This document shows positions 34,112 through 45,212 of a stretch of DNA of 64,000 nucleotides, piece by piece. Both the position numbers and the translations under genes were made by a program. The notes under the pieces are model-generated. The model saw only the letters and a list, made by a program, of their open reading frames with translations. It did no database searches and was not told the origin of the DNA. Position 1 is the stretch's first letter. The number at the start of each line of letters is the position of its first letter. Source of the stretch: Siphlonurus alternatus (lineage: Eukaryota > Arthropoda > Insecta > Ephemeroptera > Siphlonuridae); NCBI GenBank assembly GCA_949825025.1, contig OX463778.1:7269142-7333141 (forward strand), written 5' to 3'.

Positions 34112-34526
34112 CTAGTTTGAAAGAAACTCACAAAGTTCTAAATAATTCTAGGTCGGGTCATTGAAGGAAATGGAACTTCTTCTTTAAAGTCATAAATGCC
34201 CACAAACACCGACCGAGAAAAAAACATAGACCCGAATCCAAACCGAACAGTTACGAAAATACACGAATGAGTTTAATTTGTCTTTCAGTGCACTAGCAGA
34301 TGTTACGCAATGATAAATCACAGAAAAGTAATCACTCATTGTAATTATTCTAGTTGATACTAAATGAATTAACATGCGGGCTGTCATACATTATTAATCA
34401 TTGTGTGGCAAATTGATTGATTTCAATAAAGTGTAAATTAAACATCTTGTTATTTATTTAAAGTTTGTATTATAAATAAACAATATATATTATACGTGGT
34501 TCTATCATGTGTGCAGTACGTGTAAG
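34112..34526. other. AT-rich spacer
   Basis: No gene or shared repeat recognised. Confidence 0.4.
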
Positions 34527-34779
34527 CCTGAGTTGAAATAAATTCCATCTTTTATTAATATCATCTCTTCTCGTCTAATTTCCTCCTATTTTGTACCATT
34601 TTAGAGAAAAAAAGAGGGAAAAAGACGAAATTACGTCTTCTTTCCTCTTCATGAGCATAAAATTTATAATTTTGTTCTCAAAATCATCCTCACTGCCATG
34701 CAGGAAGAAATAAATGTGCAGTTATGGTAACGAGAATCAATAAGATAGAATGAGTTGAAGACGTATTTTTAAATTAGGG
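34527..34779 (+). mobile_element. Family A MITE, copy 13
   Basis: Begins CCTGAGTTGAAATAAATTCC and ends AAATTAGGG. The third quarter (GAGCGAAGAGG block) is diverged. Confidence 0.7.
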
Positions 34780-35489
34780 AGAAAACAACAATTTTAAATA
34801 AAAAATCTTGCCAAGTTCAAATAAATAATTTAAAATTGATGCCTCTGACGTCATGACCTCTTTTAACAATTTAAAAGAACTTTAAATGACGTCTCAAGAA
34901 GTGCAGAGAATTATATAAGGTTCATATTTAACTTATTTTTTATCGGAAACGCTCGGGTATCCTTCGGCTCGACTCGGCCAATGAAATTCTTCGTTACAAA
35001 CCAATGACTGAAGACCAATGACTGAAGACGTTACAAACATGACGAAAACAAAGTTAAATGTGAACCAGAATATAAGAAGGTAGACTACATATTAGATGAT
35101 ATTAGTGAACTTACTACGCACGCAAAAATGTAAGAATTTTAATTATATTTTAACTTAATAAAAAATAATTCAAAGTTTTGCGAGAAAACGTAAAAGTCTC
35201 TAAACTGCGGCTATAAAAAAAATCTTGTTAAAACAGTGTTCTGGTTCGTAGCTACAAATTTTAAACTTCACACCCTCACAGAATGTACTGTTATATACTT
35301 TTCTGGACCTTTTCCAAACCATTATATATGTATCAATTTATGGTCTAAAATTTTACATATACTTGCTTGCCTAGACCAGAAAACAGCAGGGAAAGATGAG
35401 AATCTCTTCTGAAACTTGCAATGTTTGTAGACAGTGAAAATCTTTCTGTCTGTAGTGGATCACAGTTTGGGGGAATTTATTTTTGGACT
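34780..35489. other. AT-rich spacer
   Basis: No supported gene. TGACGTCA occurs near 34847. Confidence 0.4.
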
Positions 35490-35612
35490 GCATGTGTTAG
35501 TCCCTAAACACTAGTGCAAATAATGTATAGTCTGTGTTAGTCCCTAAACACTAGTGCAAATAATGTATAGTCTGTGTAAGTTTCACCCTAAACACTAGTG
35601 CAAATAATGTTT
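35490..35612. repeat. 40-bp minisatellite, 3 copies
   Basis: Unit of 40 bp containing CCCTAAACACTAGTGCAAAT, repeated three times. The first two units are identical over almost the full length. The third has a small insertion (GTAAGTTTCACC). Confidence 0.85.
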
Positions 35613-35831
35613 ACATCACGTACTGTATTTATTATAAATTTTTTCGGTGTTTTTTTCTACATCTTAACTGGAATGCTTAAAAAAAATAACCACGCAGACT
35701 CCACATATAATACGAATAAACAATATAATTTTTTCCTCTTTTTGTTTTCGTAATTAATGGCTTAAAATTATTTTAAAGTAAATTTTTAAGGTAAGACAAT
35801 TAACTAAATATTCAAAATAATGTAATTTAAA

Positions 35832-35925
35832 GGTGTATTTCCATGGTACGATGTCGAGCGGGGCTTGGCGGGGTGAGAAAAGCGCACTTGCTTCAATATC
35901 ATATGGCGGTCATGTTGGCAAAATA
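35832..35925. mobile_element. Family B-like end fragment
   Basis: AAAGGTGTATTTCCATGG, then GAGCGGGGCTTGGCGGGG, GCGCACTTGCTTCAATATC and ATGGCGGTCATGTTGGC, following the order of the B right half. The other half is missing. Confidence 0.4.
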
Positions 35926-36191
35926 AAATCAGTCTGTTACATTTTGGTGTACACAATTTTCACCCTGCACTTTCTCCACAGATAATAAATGAGAAAGGTC
36001 TGTGTTTTATCCAAAAATTTTAGTATTCACGGTTCTCCGGGATCGACTTAAGCACGTAACTGTGACTTAATTATACGTGACAACTCAATATTGTCCAGAG
36101 AGAACGTGAATCTCCGATATTTTGTATACGTTCTGATCATAATACATGAACCTAAAATATATTCTCTACTTGCTCTGTTTAAAAAATATAA
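35926..36191. other. Spacer
   Basis: No feature recognised. Confidence 0.3.
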
Positions 36192-36565
36192 CCGGGCACT
36201 TGACGCAGTGGGATGTGCAACTGATTCGTAATCAGATGGTCGTGAGTTCGATCCTAGGCACCGCCAAACTTTTCACAAGTGGCGGTTGCGAAACTAAAGA
36301 ACACCCAATCGTGCATCCGGGAGGTGATTGATGACATCCTTTATCAATTGCCGACCATCCTGACAAAGGTTTTCATGGTTTTCTCAGTCATACCAGGTGA
36401 ATGCTGGGATGGATTGCTATAGGCTATAGCCGCCCCGGTTTGGAAGGGACCCACAATAGCCGGTTCCACGAAGAGCCGGGAATGGCCATGGCCGCTCCGA
36501 CTTGGAAGTTACCCATGCATAAAACCATAAGCTCTAGGTGGGTCCACGAATAGCCGGGAAGTTAT
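36192..36565 (+). mobile_element. tRNA-derived SINE (T1)
   Basis: The head 36192-36265 is tRNA-like. It has TTGACGCAGTGGGATGTG at the A-box, an anticodon arm CTGA-TTCGTAA-TCAG (loop would read anticodon CGT, Thr-like) and the B-box GAGTTCGATCC. The body is GGTGATTGATGACATCC, CCGACCATCCTGAC, TTTTCATGGTTTTCTCAGTC and GAATGCTGGGATGGATTGC. The 3' part AGCCGCTCCGACTTGGAAG / ACGAAGAGCCGGGAA is partly duplicated. The TTTTCCATGG...CTCAGTC segment is the one also found in the 5S-headed SINEs. Confidence 0.8.
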
Positions 36566-36920
36566 ATATACCATTATAATATTTATAGGAAGCTGTGAAT
36601 AAAGTCAATAAATAGGTGACAATAATACCTGCAGATGCATTAAAAGTTAATTGTTATTCTACGATCGGTCTATATTAACTGTGGTTACAAGTAACAATGA
36701 AGTATATACCTGATTGTTGACCACACATCCCATACAATGATAGATAACATGTTGACGATATAACAGACCAATCGATCTTTCGAAAACCGAACAAACAAAA
36801 TAATTGGCCACATGTGCTATTTATAGACAAACTAACTTAATAATACGATAATAGTAATCGTAATATCAATCTTGTGAAAAGGTCATCACTTTTTTACTCT
36901 TATATTTTCTTTCCACTTAC
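36566..36920. other. AT-rich spacer
   Basis: No feature recognised. Confidence 0.4.
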
Positions 36921-37185
36921 CTAGTTGAAAAATTACGTCTTTAACTCATCCTTTTCATGTCTAAACCATATTTTACCTCTAAAACACATCTTATTTCCTA
37001 CTCGCTCAAAATGAGGATGAAATGGAGACAATATTTATAACATTATATACTCAATAAGAGGAAAAAATACGTAATCTTAATTTCATTTTCCCCCCTCTAA
37101 AATCTAAAATGGTGCAAAATGGTAGTGAATTAGACGAGGGGAGAACTTAATGGTGAATAAAAGATGAAATTTATTTCAATTTAAG
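36921..37185 (-). mobile_element. Family A MITE, copy 14
   Basis: Begins CTAGTTGAAAAATTACGTC and ends TTTATTTCAATTTAAG; complete but diverged at the end. Confidence 0.7.
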
Positions 37186-37678
37186 TTTACTTTATATAAT
37201 GATGAACGTCATTGAAAGAAAAATATCTAAAAAGTAATAAAATCATTCATCAATTCAGAATTCCATGTACAAAAAAAGGTATGAAATTTCTACGTAATAT
37301 TAATTTGAATTTAATAAAATTTGGAGTGATATTAAAATTAATGACCTGAAATATTCGCATAATATAATATGTATATAAATAAACATTCTCTTTCCTCCAT
37401 ACTAAATATAATCATATTAAAAATATAATGTCAATAAAAATATTAATGGAACGCAGACAGGTGAAATAATTGAACCACAAAATAATGACTCAGTAATTAT
37501 TAAAAGGTGCTGAAACCTGGCGCTTGTTTATTGGTCTGCGGTAGAAGCGATGCATCATTAATCAGTTTAAACAGACACGGACAGCGAACCGCTTCTCACA
37601 TTTAGCTGCCGCAATTTAGCATTTTCACAAACATTGTCTGGCCTGAACAGGAAACCACCAGGTTAAATATAGCCAGTT
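37186..37678. other. AT-rich spacer
   Basis: No feature recognised. Confidence 0.4.
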
Positions 37679-38053
37679 AAAGGCGGATTCACATGACGAT
37701 TTCCATCCTGCGACGCGACACGAATAATGCGCACTTGCTGTAACATCCATTGGCGGCCATATTTGGCGATTAAAAGAAAAAAAGCATCGTAATTAACGTG
37801 ATTCCCGGTGAATTCCCCACCGCATAGGATTTCACAGCTTTTAAGATGGATTCACATGGCGATTTTTACCATGCGACGTGGCGCGAATAATGCGCACTTG
37901 CTGTAACATCCATTGGCGGCCATATTTGGCGATTAAAAGAAAAAGAGCACCGTAATTAACGTGATTCCCGGCGAATTCGCCGCCGCATAGGATTTCACAG
38001 CTTTTACTTCAAAATCGCGTCCCATCGCCGTTGTCGCTATCTGAATCAACCTT
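37679..38053 (-). mobile_element. Family B, tandem dimer (copy 5)
   Basis: Two B copies in direct orientation. The first starts AAAGGCGGATTCACATGACG and lacks its last part. The second starts AAGATGGATTCACATGGCG at about 37849 and ends CTATCTGAATCAACCTT. Both carry ACATCCATTGGCGGCCATAT. It may reflect insertion of one copy into the end of another or a tandem duplication. Confidence 0.7.
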
Positions 38054-38150
38054 AAGAGGAAAGAAGACGTAATCTTGTCTCCTTTCCTCTAGAATGATGC
38101 AAAATAGGAGAAAATTAGACGAGGAGAGAGCTTAATAGCGAACAAAAGAT
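38054..38150 (-). mobile_element. Family A, 3' fragment (copy 15)
   Basis: AAGAGGAAAGAAGACGTAATC to GCTTAATAGCGAACAAAAG. Only the last third of a reverse-oriented A copy remains next to B5. Confidence 0.6.
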
Positions 38151-39239
38151 GTCGGGACATTTCTATAAAAATAAACTCATCTCACTGGGAGCTGTGGTAA
38201 CGAGTCATCCGATTATCCTATTCTAGATTTCCATGGTTGTTTGATTGAAACTTATGAATTATAATGAATATTATCAATACTTTTAATAAAAACTAAATTA
38301 AATTATGCATGCACTGTTTGGAAAATGCAGTTGAAATCTTCATGGAAATTTATTGTATGTATGGTTAGAAGAACTGAGATTTGTACTGTCAATATTTTTT
38401 CACATTTTCTTGAACCTTCTAACACCCTCAAAATCGAGCTACAAAACGCTGTGATGTCATAATCGAAATATATATTATGTATATTATTAATATTATATTA
38501 TTATATTAATATATTAATGTGTATATATATAATATGTCCATTATCTTGCTTTATTGCTTTATTGCTTTATATATACAAGGGTCCATGAAATTATTATTTT
38601 ATCATGCTTTATGTTCGAATTTTAAAAGTTTAAAAGTTTAAACGTTAGTTCATGGTAAGTAATAAACGACGAAGGACAACTCTCCCACCTAATTTAATTA
38701 ACGTGTAATAAATATTAATTGTTAATGATAACTCTAACCTCTCCATACTTAAAATTTGTCACATAAGCTAACTTTTGATGTTAATTTACACCATTAAATT
38801 TAGTACTTTATTAAATTATACCAATTAAAGCTGTCAGTTTTTATCATAATGTTAATATGCTATTTCTACACACATTTTAAATTGAAGACACCTACACGAG
38901 TGAAATTTTAATCAACACTTCCTTAAATAGATTTAATGTTTGTTTACAAGCGTTTCGATAAAATATCGCCTCAATTAATGGAAATTTTATTGAATATTAT
39001 TTTGATGGAAACGATCATGATGCATTGGTAGAAATAGTATCCAAGTCCTCATAGCTGAAATTAGATTTTTTTTATTGCTACTAAAATTGGATATTGCTTG
39101 TATTTTTAATAAAATTTATTATTTCTCTCTCTTTCTCTCTCTCTCTTTCCTTCTCTCTCCCTTTCTTACCAGCTTTAAGAATCTAAAAAGGATAATTAAT
39201 GATTAAAACCAAAACTTCTATATATATTTTTTAATCAAA
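38151..39239. other. AT-rich spacer with a family I remnant
   Basis: Bases 38390-38470 hold an I-type arm (CTAACACCCTCAAAATCG, GCTGTGATGTCATAAT) without its partner. The rest is AT-rich, including an imperfect ATATTAAT-rich stretch (38466-38535) and a short TC-rich tract (39121-39165). Confidence 0.5.
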
Positions 39240-39445
39240 CCTATTGGGTACTTCTACTTACTAATTACATACTACTTTGAAACCCCGAACCTTCCGAAAC
39301 CCATAACTTAACGTTTCGCGGGCACTTCCGGAACGGGGGCAGCCATGGCCTTGCAACCCATCCCGGCATTTGCCCCTGCGACTGAGGAAAACGTGGAAAC
39401 TTTAGTCAAGATGGAATTTTTTGTCAATGAAGCGGAGAAACAGAT
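39240..39445 (-). mobile_element. SINE family V, 3' fragment (copy 6)
   Basis: On the minus strand: GTTTCCACGTTTTCCTCAGTC and GGTTGCAAGGCCATGGC, then GCCCGCGAAACGTTAAG. First tail subtype; 5S head missing. Confidence 0.6.
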
Positions 39446-39542
39446 ACATTAACCCCAGATTTATATAGACCACATTTAGCTCACATTTTTATTACCATGT
39501 TTAGCACTGTAATCTTAAACCCAATGGATAAAAATCAAGCTA

Positions 39543-39839
39543 GCACACTAAACTTTTAGATGCTGAATTGGTTTCAGTACTTTATGTCAGTACAAAATTG
39601 TTCCAATTTCGTCTCACATCCAGCACTTTTGACCAATAAAACACTTAATCCAAGTACAAATTTGGTACTGAAAAAAGGAAGTCAATTTTTTGTACTTTTT
39701 TCTCTTTTTTCAGTACCAAATTTGTACTTTGATTAAGATTTTTATAGGCCAAAAGAGCTGGATATAAGACGAAATTGGAACAATTTTGTACTGACATAAA
39801 GTACTGAAACCAATTCAGCATCTAAAAGTTTAGTGTGTT
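39543..39839. mobile_element. Family S palindrome, copy 2 (intact)
   Basis: Almost perfect 297-bp palindrome: GCACACTAAACTTTTAGATG, TGAATTGGTTTCAGTACTTT, GTACAAATTTGGTACTGAAA and inverses. It provides the uninterrupted reference for S copy 1. Confidence 0.8.
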
Positions 39840-40221
39840 CTTAAATTTTATGACAATTCTTATAATGATTTGTGACTCTCGGATACAAAATTCATAAACA
39901 ATTATAAGATCTTTGTTTACAAACAAATACCTCCATGAAACTCTATATCTGTAATACCACAGTTTTAATTACGAACTAGTTACAGAGCACTTGTCGACGT
40001 ACCTGCACATTACAGGTGTCAGGTATCTACTAAACGAGCACGTTCGACGCCGGCACGTGTACAGAGCACCTTTTGTGAGGAAACACATGCTGGCACTGTA
40101 CTATCACGTGCAAAAATATGTGAACCTTAAGTTTTAGGTACTGTAAAGTCAATAGCAGAAAGAATGAAAAAACAATCATTTTTTGTTGTCATGGCACAAA
40201 GTTTAAAGTTCTTTCTTCTAG
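39840..40221. other. Spacer
   Basis: No feature recognised. The patch at 40000-40090 is GC-richer without an open frame. Confidence 0.35.
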
Positions 40222-40871
40222 CCCCGAGTTATTTCATTTTTTATTCTCTATTAAGGTAGAGATAATACGAATCAGCTAACTCAATGCTAAAACAATCCCA
40301 TTCATAAAAATTATGATAACTTTTTTTAAATGTTCTCCTCTACATCCCCTATCAGTAGGTAAAATATCAGGTATAATATAATACAAAAAGGAGCTAGTTT
40401 TAGTTTTCGAGTAATTAATTTTTAAAGTTCTCTAATTTAACATGGAGGAATGCAACTCCCATGCTAAATTAGTCAACTTTAAAAATTAATTTCTCGAAAA
40501 CTAGCTCGTTTTTGTATACCTGATATTTTACCTACTGATAAGGGATGTATAGAGGAGAACATTTTAATTTTATTTTTCATAATTTTCATGAATGAGATTT
40601 TTTTAGCATTGAACCAGCTGATCCGTGTTATCTCCACCTTAAGCTCTCCTCTCGTCCTTTCTCCTCTTATTTTGCACCATTTTAGAGGAAAAAAAGAGAA
40701 AAAGACGAGATTACGTATTTTTTCCTCTTCTTGAGTATATGTTAGAAATTTTGTCTTTATTTCATCATCACTTTGAATGAAAAGGAAAATAAATAAGATG
40801 TTATTTAGAGCTAAAAATATTAGGTTTAGACGTGTAAAGGATGAGTTAAAGACGTAATTTTTCAACTAGGG
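40222..40871 (+). mobile_element. Family A MITE, copy 16 (split by C2)
   Basis: Starts CCCCGAGTTATTTCATTTTT and ends TTTTTCAACTAGG. It is interrupted exactly at its internal TTAA (consensus GCTATTAAGCTCTC). Confidence 0.8.
40255..40638. mobile_element. Family C TTAA palindrome, copy 2 (nested in A16)
   Basis: Ends GGTAGAGATAATACGAATC and GATCCGTGTTATCTCCACC. TTAA is duplicated at 40251-40254 and 40639-40642; family A consensus has one. The arms pair along nearly their whole length (GATATTTTACCTACTGATA and inverse), with a short centre around AACATGGAGGAATGC. Confidence 0.85.
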
Positions 40872-41265
40872 TATCACAGCTCTCTTATAATCTCTCTACG
40901 ATGTCTGCCCACTCACAAATCAAGAGGGCATTGTTGATAGAGTGAATGAAAATGCATATATATATATATATATATATATATAGCTGCGATAAGCTAAAAG
41001 GAGGAATCTAAACTTTGTACGTGACAACAAAAAATAATTGTTGTTTCATTCTTTCTGTTATTGATTATACTGCAGACTGTGGACTTAAAATTGTCTATAC
41101 ACAGGCTTATGGGTGACGTCATTAAAGACTTTTGTCATATATCAAGGTATAGTAAGAAAAAACGCATCTTTTCTGACCTTCACTTCACAAATTCAATACA
41201 CATTGTTGCTGATACGATGTAAACAAAAAAACTCATTTAACTGTCCCATCGGTACATATTTTCCA
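40872..41265. other. Spacer with (TA)n
   Basis: A short (AT)n tract at 40955-40981 and no gene. TGACGTCA near 41113. Confidence 0.45.
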
Positions 41266-41511
41266 TAGTTAAAAAATTTCGTCTTCAACTCATCCTTTAC
41301 ACGTCTAAACCTAATCTTTTTACCTCTAAAACACATCTTATTTCATCTTCGTTCAAAGTGTGAATGAAATGAAGACAATATTTCTAACATTTTATATTCA
41401 AGAAGAGGAAAGAAGACGTAATTTCGCCTTTTTACCTCTAAATTGATGAAAAGTAGGATAGAATTAGACGAGGAGAGAGCTGAATAGGATGAAATTTATT
41501 ACAACTCGGGT
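41266..41511 (-). mobile_element. Family A MITE, copy 17
   Basis: Begins TAGTTAAAAAATTTCGTC and ends TTTATTACAACTCGGGT. It has the central blocks. Confidence 0.75.
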
Positions 41512-41621
41512 ATATCTTCAATTATGATAATTTTATTATATATTTACATAGTAAAATAATTGTGTTCCTTATTACTGTCAGTACAAAATACAAGTTACAG
41601 TTATTATACCACAAGAGACTA

Positions 41622-41757
41622 AAGATCGCAATTCACGAAGCAGTTAGCCATGATTCTAATAACCACGTTTAACTAGGTGGTTTAACACGTAAAACAGGTA
41701 TAGTTAAACGTGGTTAAGCTAAACGTGGTTTGGCTAACTCTTCGTGAATCGCATCCT
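41622..41757. mobile_element. Family G palindrome, copy 4
   Basis: Ends GATCGCAATTCACGAAG and CTTCGTGAATCGCATCC. The inner sequence repeats AACCACGTTTAACTA and TAAACGTGGTTAAGC. Confidence 0.65.
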
Positions 41758-41784
41758 ATAAATGAACAAACAAATTGTATAAAT

Positions 41785-41997
41785 AAGGTGGATTTTTATG
41801 AGCGACAACGGCAATGCGACGCTATTTTGACGTAAAAGCTGTGAAATCATATGCGGCGGCGAATTCGACTATAATCACGTTAATTACGATGCTCATTTTC
41901 TTTTAATCGCCCAATATGGTCGCTAATGGATGTTACAGCAAGTGCGCTTTATTCGCGTCGCGTCGCAGGCTGGAAACCGCTCATGAAAATCCACCTT
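41785..41997 (+). mobile_element. Family B MITE, copy 6
   Basis: AAGGTGGATTTTTATGAGCG to GCTCATGAAAATCCACCTT. It carries ATGCGGCGGCGAATTCG and GTCGCTAATGGATGTTACAG. A clean copy in the forward orientation. Confidence 0.75.
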
Positions 41998-42470
41998 AAG
42001 AGTATTAAATTTTAATCTGTTTACATTACTAAAATGTATTTGAGGTTATGTGTAAGACTAGCTGCATGCATGTCAGGCCAAACATCGCCCAGTAAAGCAG
42101 CAATTGTCTATAATCTATAAAATCTTTCATTGAAGTGGATTAATCTTAAACTTTTTAGTTCGTACTGAAAATTGACAGTAAAGACCCGTTCACATGCAAG
42201 GGGAGCATGCAATTATAGAAAGTTAAAACCATTTTATATTTTCTCGCGTGCTTTTTCTAGTTAGCCCCACTTGAAACGCTAGTCTGCTGTTTTGTATGTG
42301 AATGGTCTCGCGAGCACGAGATCTTACCTCACGTGTCTCCTCACCTCACGTTTTTGATCACGTGACCTCGGCTCATTGCCAAGCGTACCTTGCAAAGCTT
42401 CTTCCGTCTGTAGTGAGAAAATGTACGTCGCCTTTTATTTTAAACCGATTGTACGAAACAAAGTATTTTA
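41998..42470. other. Spacer
   Basis: No supported gene. A 66-codon frame at 42302-42502 lies in a slightly GC-richer patch and has no recognisable domain. Confidence 0.35.
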
Positions 42471-42580
42471 CTATTGTTCGTCAATCGATAATTAATGTTT
42501 GAAGGAGTTAACTTTTAAGTTCTGAAGCGCATGCTATAACATTGAAGATATAACAACATACAGCACTAACTTTGCATGAC
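42471..42580 (+). repeat. Direct duplication, unit 1
   Basis: Unit containing CTATTGTTCG, GAGTTAACTTTTAAGTT, GCATGCTATAACATTGAA and GCACTAACTTTGCATGA. A diverged second unit starts at 43344, directly after the C element that lies between them. Confidence 0.65.
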
Positions 42581-42584
42581 ATTA

Positions 42585-43340
42585 GGTAAAACGAATCAGC
42601 TGATTCATGTAGTCCCATTTTATTAAGGTAGAGATAACACAGATCAGCTGAATCAATGCTAAAAAATCCCATTCATGAAAATTATGAAAAAAAATTAAAA
42701 TGTTCTATTACATACCCTATCAGTAGCTAAAATATCAGGTATACAAAAACGAGCTAGTTTTTGAGTTATGAATTTTCAAAGTTGACTAATTTAACATGGA
42801 AGTTCCATTTCTCCATGTTAAATTAGTCAACTTTAAAAATTCATAACTCAAAAACTAGCTCGTTTTTGTATACCTGATATTTTAGCTACTGATAGGGGAT
42901 GTAGAGGACAACGTTTTAATTTTTTTTTTTTTCATAATTTTCATGAGTGGGAATTTTTTAGCATTGGGTCAGCTGATCCGTGTTATCTCTACCTTAACAT
43001 GTAAACGTTAGCAGACACATAATCATTATGCAATTTTTAAAACATTGATTTTGGTACCTACAACTCCTACAAGGCGCAGAAAAAAATTTCAAAACAATTA
43101 TTATTCGAGCTGATTTTTTTAATAATTTTTTTAAGTTTGTCTCTCCATGGAAAATCTCCATAATGCTAAAAATTTAAATTAAAAAAATTAGCTCAAATAA
43201 TTGTTTTTATTTCTTTTTTCCGTAGCTTTTAGGTACTAAAATCTGTGTCTCTAAAAAAAATCAGAATGATTGTGTTTGCTAAAGTTTTCATGTTAATCAA
43301 ATGGGACTACATCGATCAGCTGATCCGTGTTACCTTCTCC
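42585..43340. mobile_element. Family C element, outer copy (C-outer, split by C3)
   Basis: Ends GGTAAAACGAATCAGCTG and CAGCTGATCCGTGTTACC, followed by TTAA at 43341-43344 (the left flank is ATTA, degraded). The arms share ATGTAGTCCCATTT, ACATGTAAACG and TTTTTAATTTAAATTTTTAG. It is the same long subtype as C1 at 13.6 kb. Confidence 0.65.
42627..42993. mobile_element. Family C TTAA palindrome, copy 3 (nested in C-outer)
   Basis: Ends GGTAGAGATAACACAGATC and GATCCGTGTTATCTCTACC, TTAA on each side (42623-42626 and 42994-42997). C1 has one TTAA (GATTAACATG) at the homologous place. The arms are nearly perfect; the centre is at TTCCATTTCTCCATG. Confidence 0.85.
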
Positions 43341-43343
43341 TTA

Positions 43344-43470
43344 ACTATTGTTCGGACATGTCATGTAAATCGATCATAATTTATGTGTAAAGAATTAACT
43401 TAAAAGTTGGAAAGTGCATGCTTATAACATTGAAAATATACGATATATATGGCACTAACTTTGCATGCAC
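43344..43470 (+). repeat. Direct duplication, unit 2
   Basis: Matches unit 1 in order: CTATTGTTCG, ATTAACTTAAAAGTT, GCATGCTTATAACATTGAA, GCACTAACTTTGCATGC. The duplication junction falls at the TTAA that received C-outer. Confidence 0.65.
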
Positions 43471-43829
43471 TTGTTGTCTGAAAGTCTTGTTAAAATCTTG
43501 TGAAATTTAAGTAGATATGCTGTGAGTATGAATATATAAGATATGTAGACACGCTTCGATGTAATACTAGACTTGTTAATTACAGTGTTAATTGCAGTAA
43601 TATCCGTCATATGATATACAATACTTACAGCACACTTACTAAAAACACTGTTAATTGATGATTGATTACTTGTAATCGAGACATTGATATTAGAAAGGGG
43701 GGGGGGGGAAGTATATTGCATTATTATTTTCATCTTTGTGTGCTTTCCCATGCAATATTAGATCAGGGAAAACATGATATTTTATGATAAATTCTAAACT
43801 TGCCTTTAAATAATTGCAATTTTATAACT
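43471..43829. other. AT-rich spacer
   Basis: Holds a G run (43696-43708). A 98-codon frame on the minus strand (43455-43751) is Ser/Ile/Asn-rich without a known domain. Confidence 0.35.
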
Positions 43830-43832
43830 TAA

Positions 43833-44020
43833 GGCGGATCACAAACAGACTCGTATTTCTACGATCGTAAGCATGAGATCGTTTGTTTCTCATTTAGAAC
43901 CGGTTCTAAATTTCTTATCATACGAAGGCATACGATACGAAGTTGTGTGCGTGGCTGCACCTGATCGCATTAAGTTTTTACTTTTCAAATAATATATAGC
44001 GATGCTGTGTGAGACAGCCC
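43833..44020 (+). mobile_element. Family K MITE, copy 1
   Basis: Ends GGCGGATCACAAACAG and CTGTGTGAGACAGCCC, flanked by TAA (43830-43832, 44021-44023). The interior has TTTCTTATCATACGAAGGC and CACCTGATCGCATTAAG, shared with copy 2 in inverse orientation. Confidence 0.75.
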
Positions 44021-44251
44021 TAACGCATAATATTATAAGGTATCTCAAAGAAAAAATTAATTATCTTTCAGTATTAATTTAAAAATCATTCTTCATGTCA
44101 AAAGTTCTTCTATAATACTTTCATTTTTATTAATTTTCATATACACTATTCATAAATCTCTTTCAAATCACTATTAATTTTTATTTAATATTATTCTAGC
44201 TTATAAGATTTAACATGAAATTTCATTTAAAATTTATTATACAGCGTAAAA

Positions 44252-44490
44252 AAGGTGGATTTACATGAGCAATTTTTAGCTAGCGACGCGAATAATGAGC
44301 ACTTGCTGTAACATCCATTGGCTCATATCATTCTAGAACCTATTCCAGAACGCTATGATTGGCTATTTGACGATAAAAAGAGTATCGAAATTCATTGAGC
44401 GATTTCGTTCGGTGAATTCGCTTGCGGATTTCTCAGCTTTTACGTCAAAATCACGTCACATCGTCGTTGACACTTATGTAAATTCGCCTT
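44252..44490 (-). mobile_element. Family B MITE, copy 7
   Basis: AAGGTGGATTTACATGAGC to TATGTAAATTCGCCTT. It carries ACTTGCTGTAACATCCATTGG and a 45-bp insertion after it, then GAATTCGCTTGCGG. Confidence 0.65.
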
Positions 44491-44767
44491 AAAAGTGACA
44501 TTATAAATAACGTGATTCATCATCTCACTCAAATCATTGACTTTTGTAAGGTACTTTAAGTAGTATTGGATAACATGACACATCATTCTTCGATATTTAA
44601 CGTTTTATAACACTCTTACGTATATACACCTCTGGAAACCACCAACTTTACTGCTGCCTCACTTGCTAGAACTGCAGCTTCATTAAATAATAGAGATATA
44701 ATAATAATTTTATTATATGCAGCTTTGCAAATTTAAGAAATGTAAGAAGAGGATACGCAGTCTATAA
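44491..44767. other. AT-rich spacer
   Basis: No feature recognised. Confidence 0.35.
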
Positions 44768-45212
44768 TTCAATTCAATTCTTTTTTATTTCCATTTTTTC
44801 CTACAAAGTGTCATAATATACAATAACATTTGTTGATGTTTATAGGACAAATCAATAAAGAACAATGTTAGGAAAAGTTCATAATGAATCAATCCATGTC
44901 AATTAATTTTCTTCATTCTTATTCTACAAAATCACAGTCATAAAAAGCTTTAACACTATAGAAACACTTATCTTGGAGCAACTTTTTCACATTCACTTTA
45001 AATTGACTGATATCTTTTCTGCACTTCACTGACGTGAGAGAGGTAGTTTATTATAAAGATTTAAGCAGCTCAAAAAGGGACCATTTTTATACATTTCAAG
45101 TCTACACCACAATGAGGGTATATTATTTTTTAAATTTCTTGTATTATGCTCATGTGTTACCTCATGCTGCTTATATATACAGTGACATATATATTTTTTT
45201 TTTTTACATTGA
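44768..45212 (-). pseudogene. Non-LTR retrotransposon 3' remnant (RT C-terminus and tail), W1
   Basis: On the minus strand a broken frame encodes features typical of the region after the reverse-transcriptase domain of Jockey/CR1-like elements. A Thr-Arg-Asn-Leu-Lys-Asn segment comes first, then an Asn-Leu-Tyr-Asn-Lys-Leu-Pro motif. Last is a lysine-rich helix ending Cys-Phe-Tyr-Ser-Val-Lys-Ala-Phe-Tyr-Asp-Cys-Asp, with a stop at 44919-44921. In-frame stops and a frameshift lie between these motifs. The 3' UTR runs to about 44768 and ends in AAAAAAGAATTGAATTGAAT, a short AATTG repeat tail. The plus-strand 98-codon frame (45034-45330) is its shadow. Confidence 0.65.

Noticed and set aside
35490..35612. 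CRISPR-like array
   Set aside because: Tandem 40-bp units with no spacers, in an animal genome.
28659..40865. Similar peptides starting Met-Lys-Asn-Tyr-Val-Phe at 28659 (+) and 40479 (-)
   Set aside because: Both are read from the same end of family A elements; frame is not maintained in other copies.
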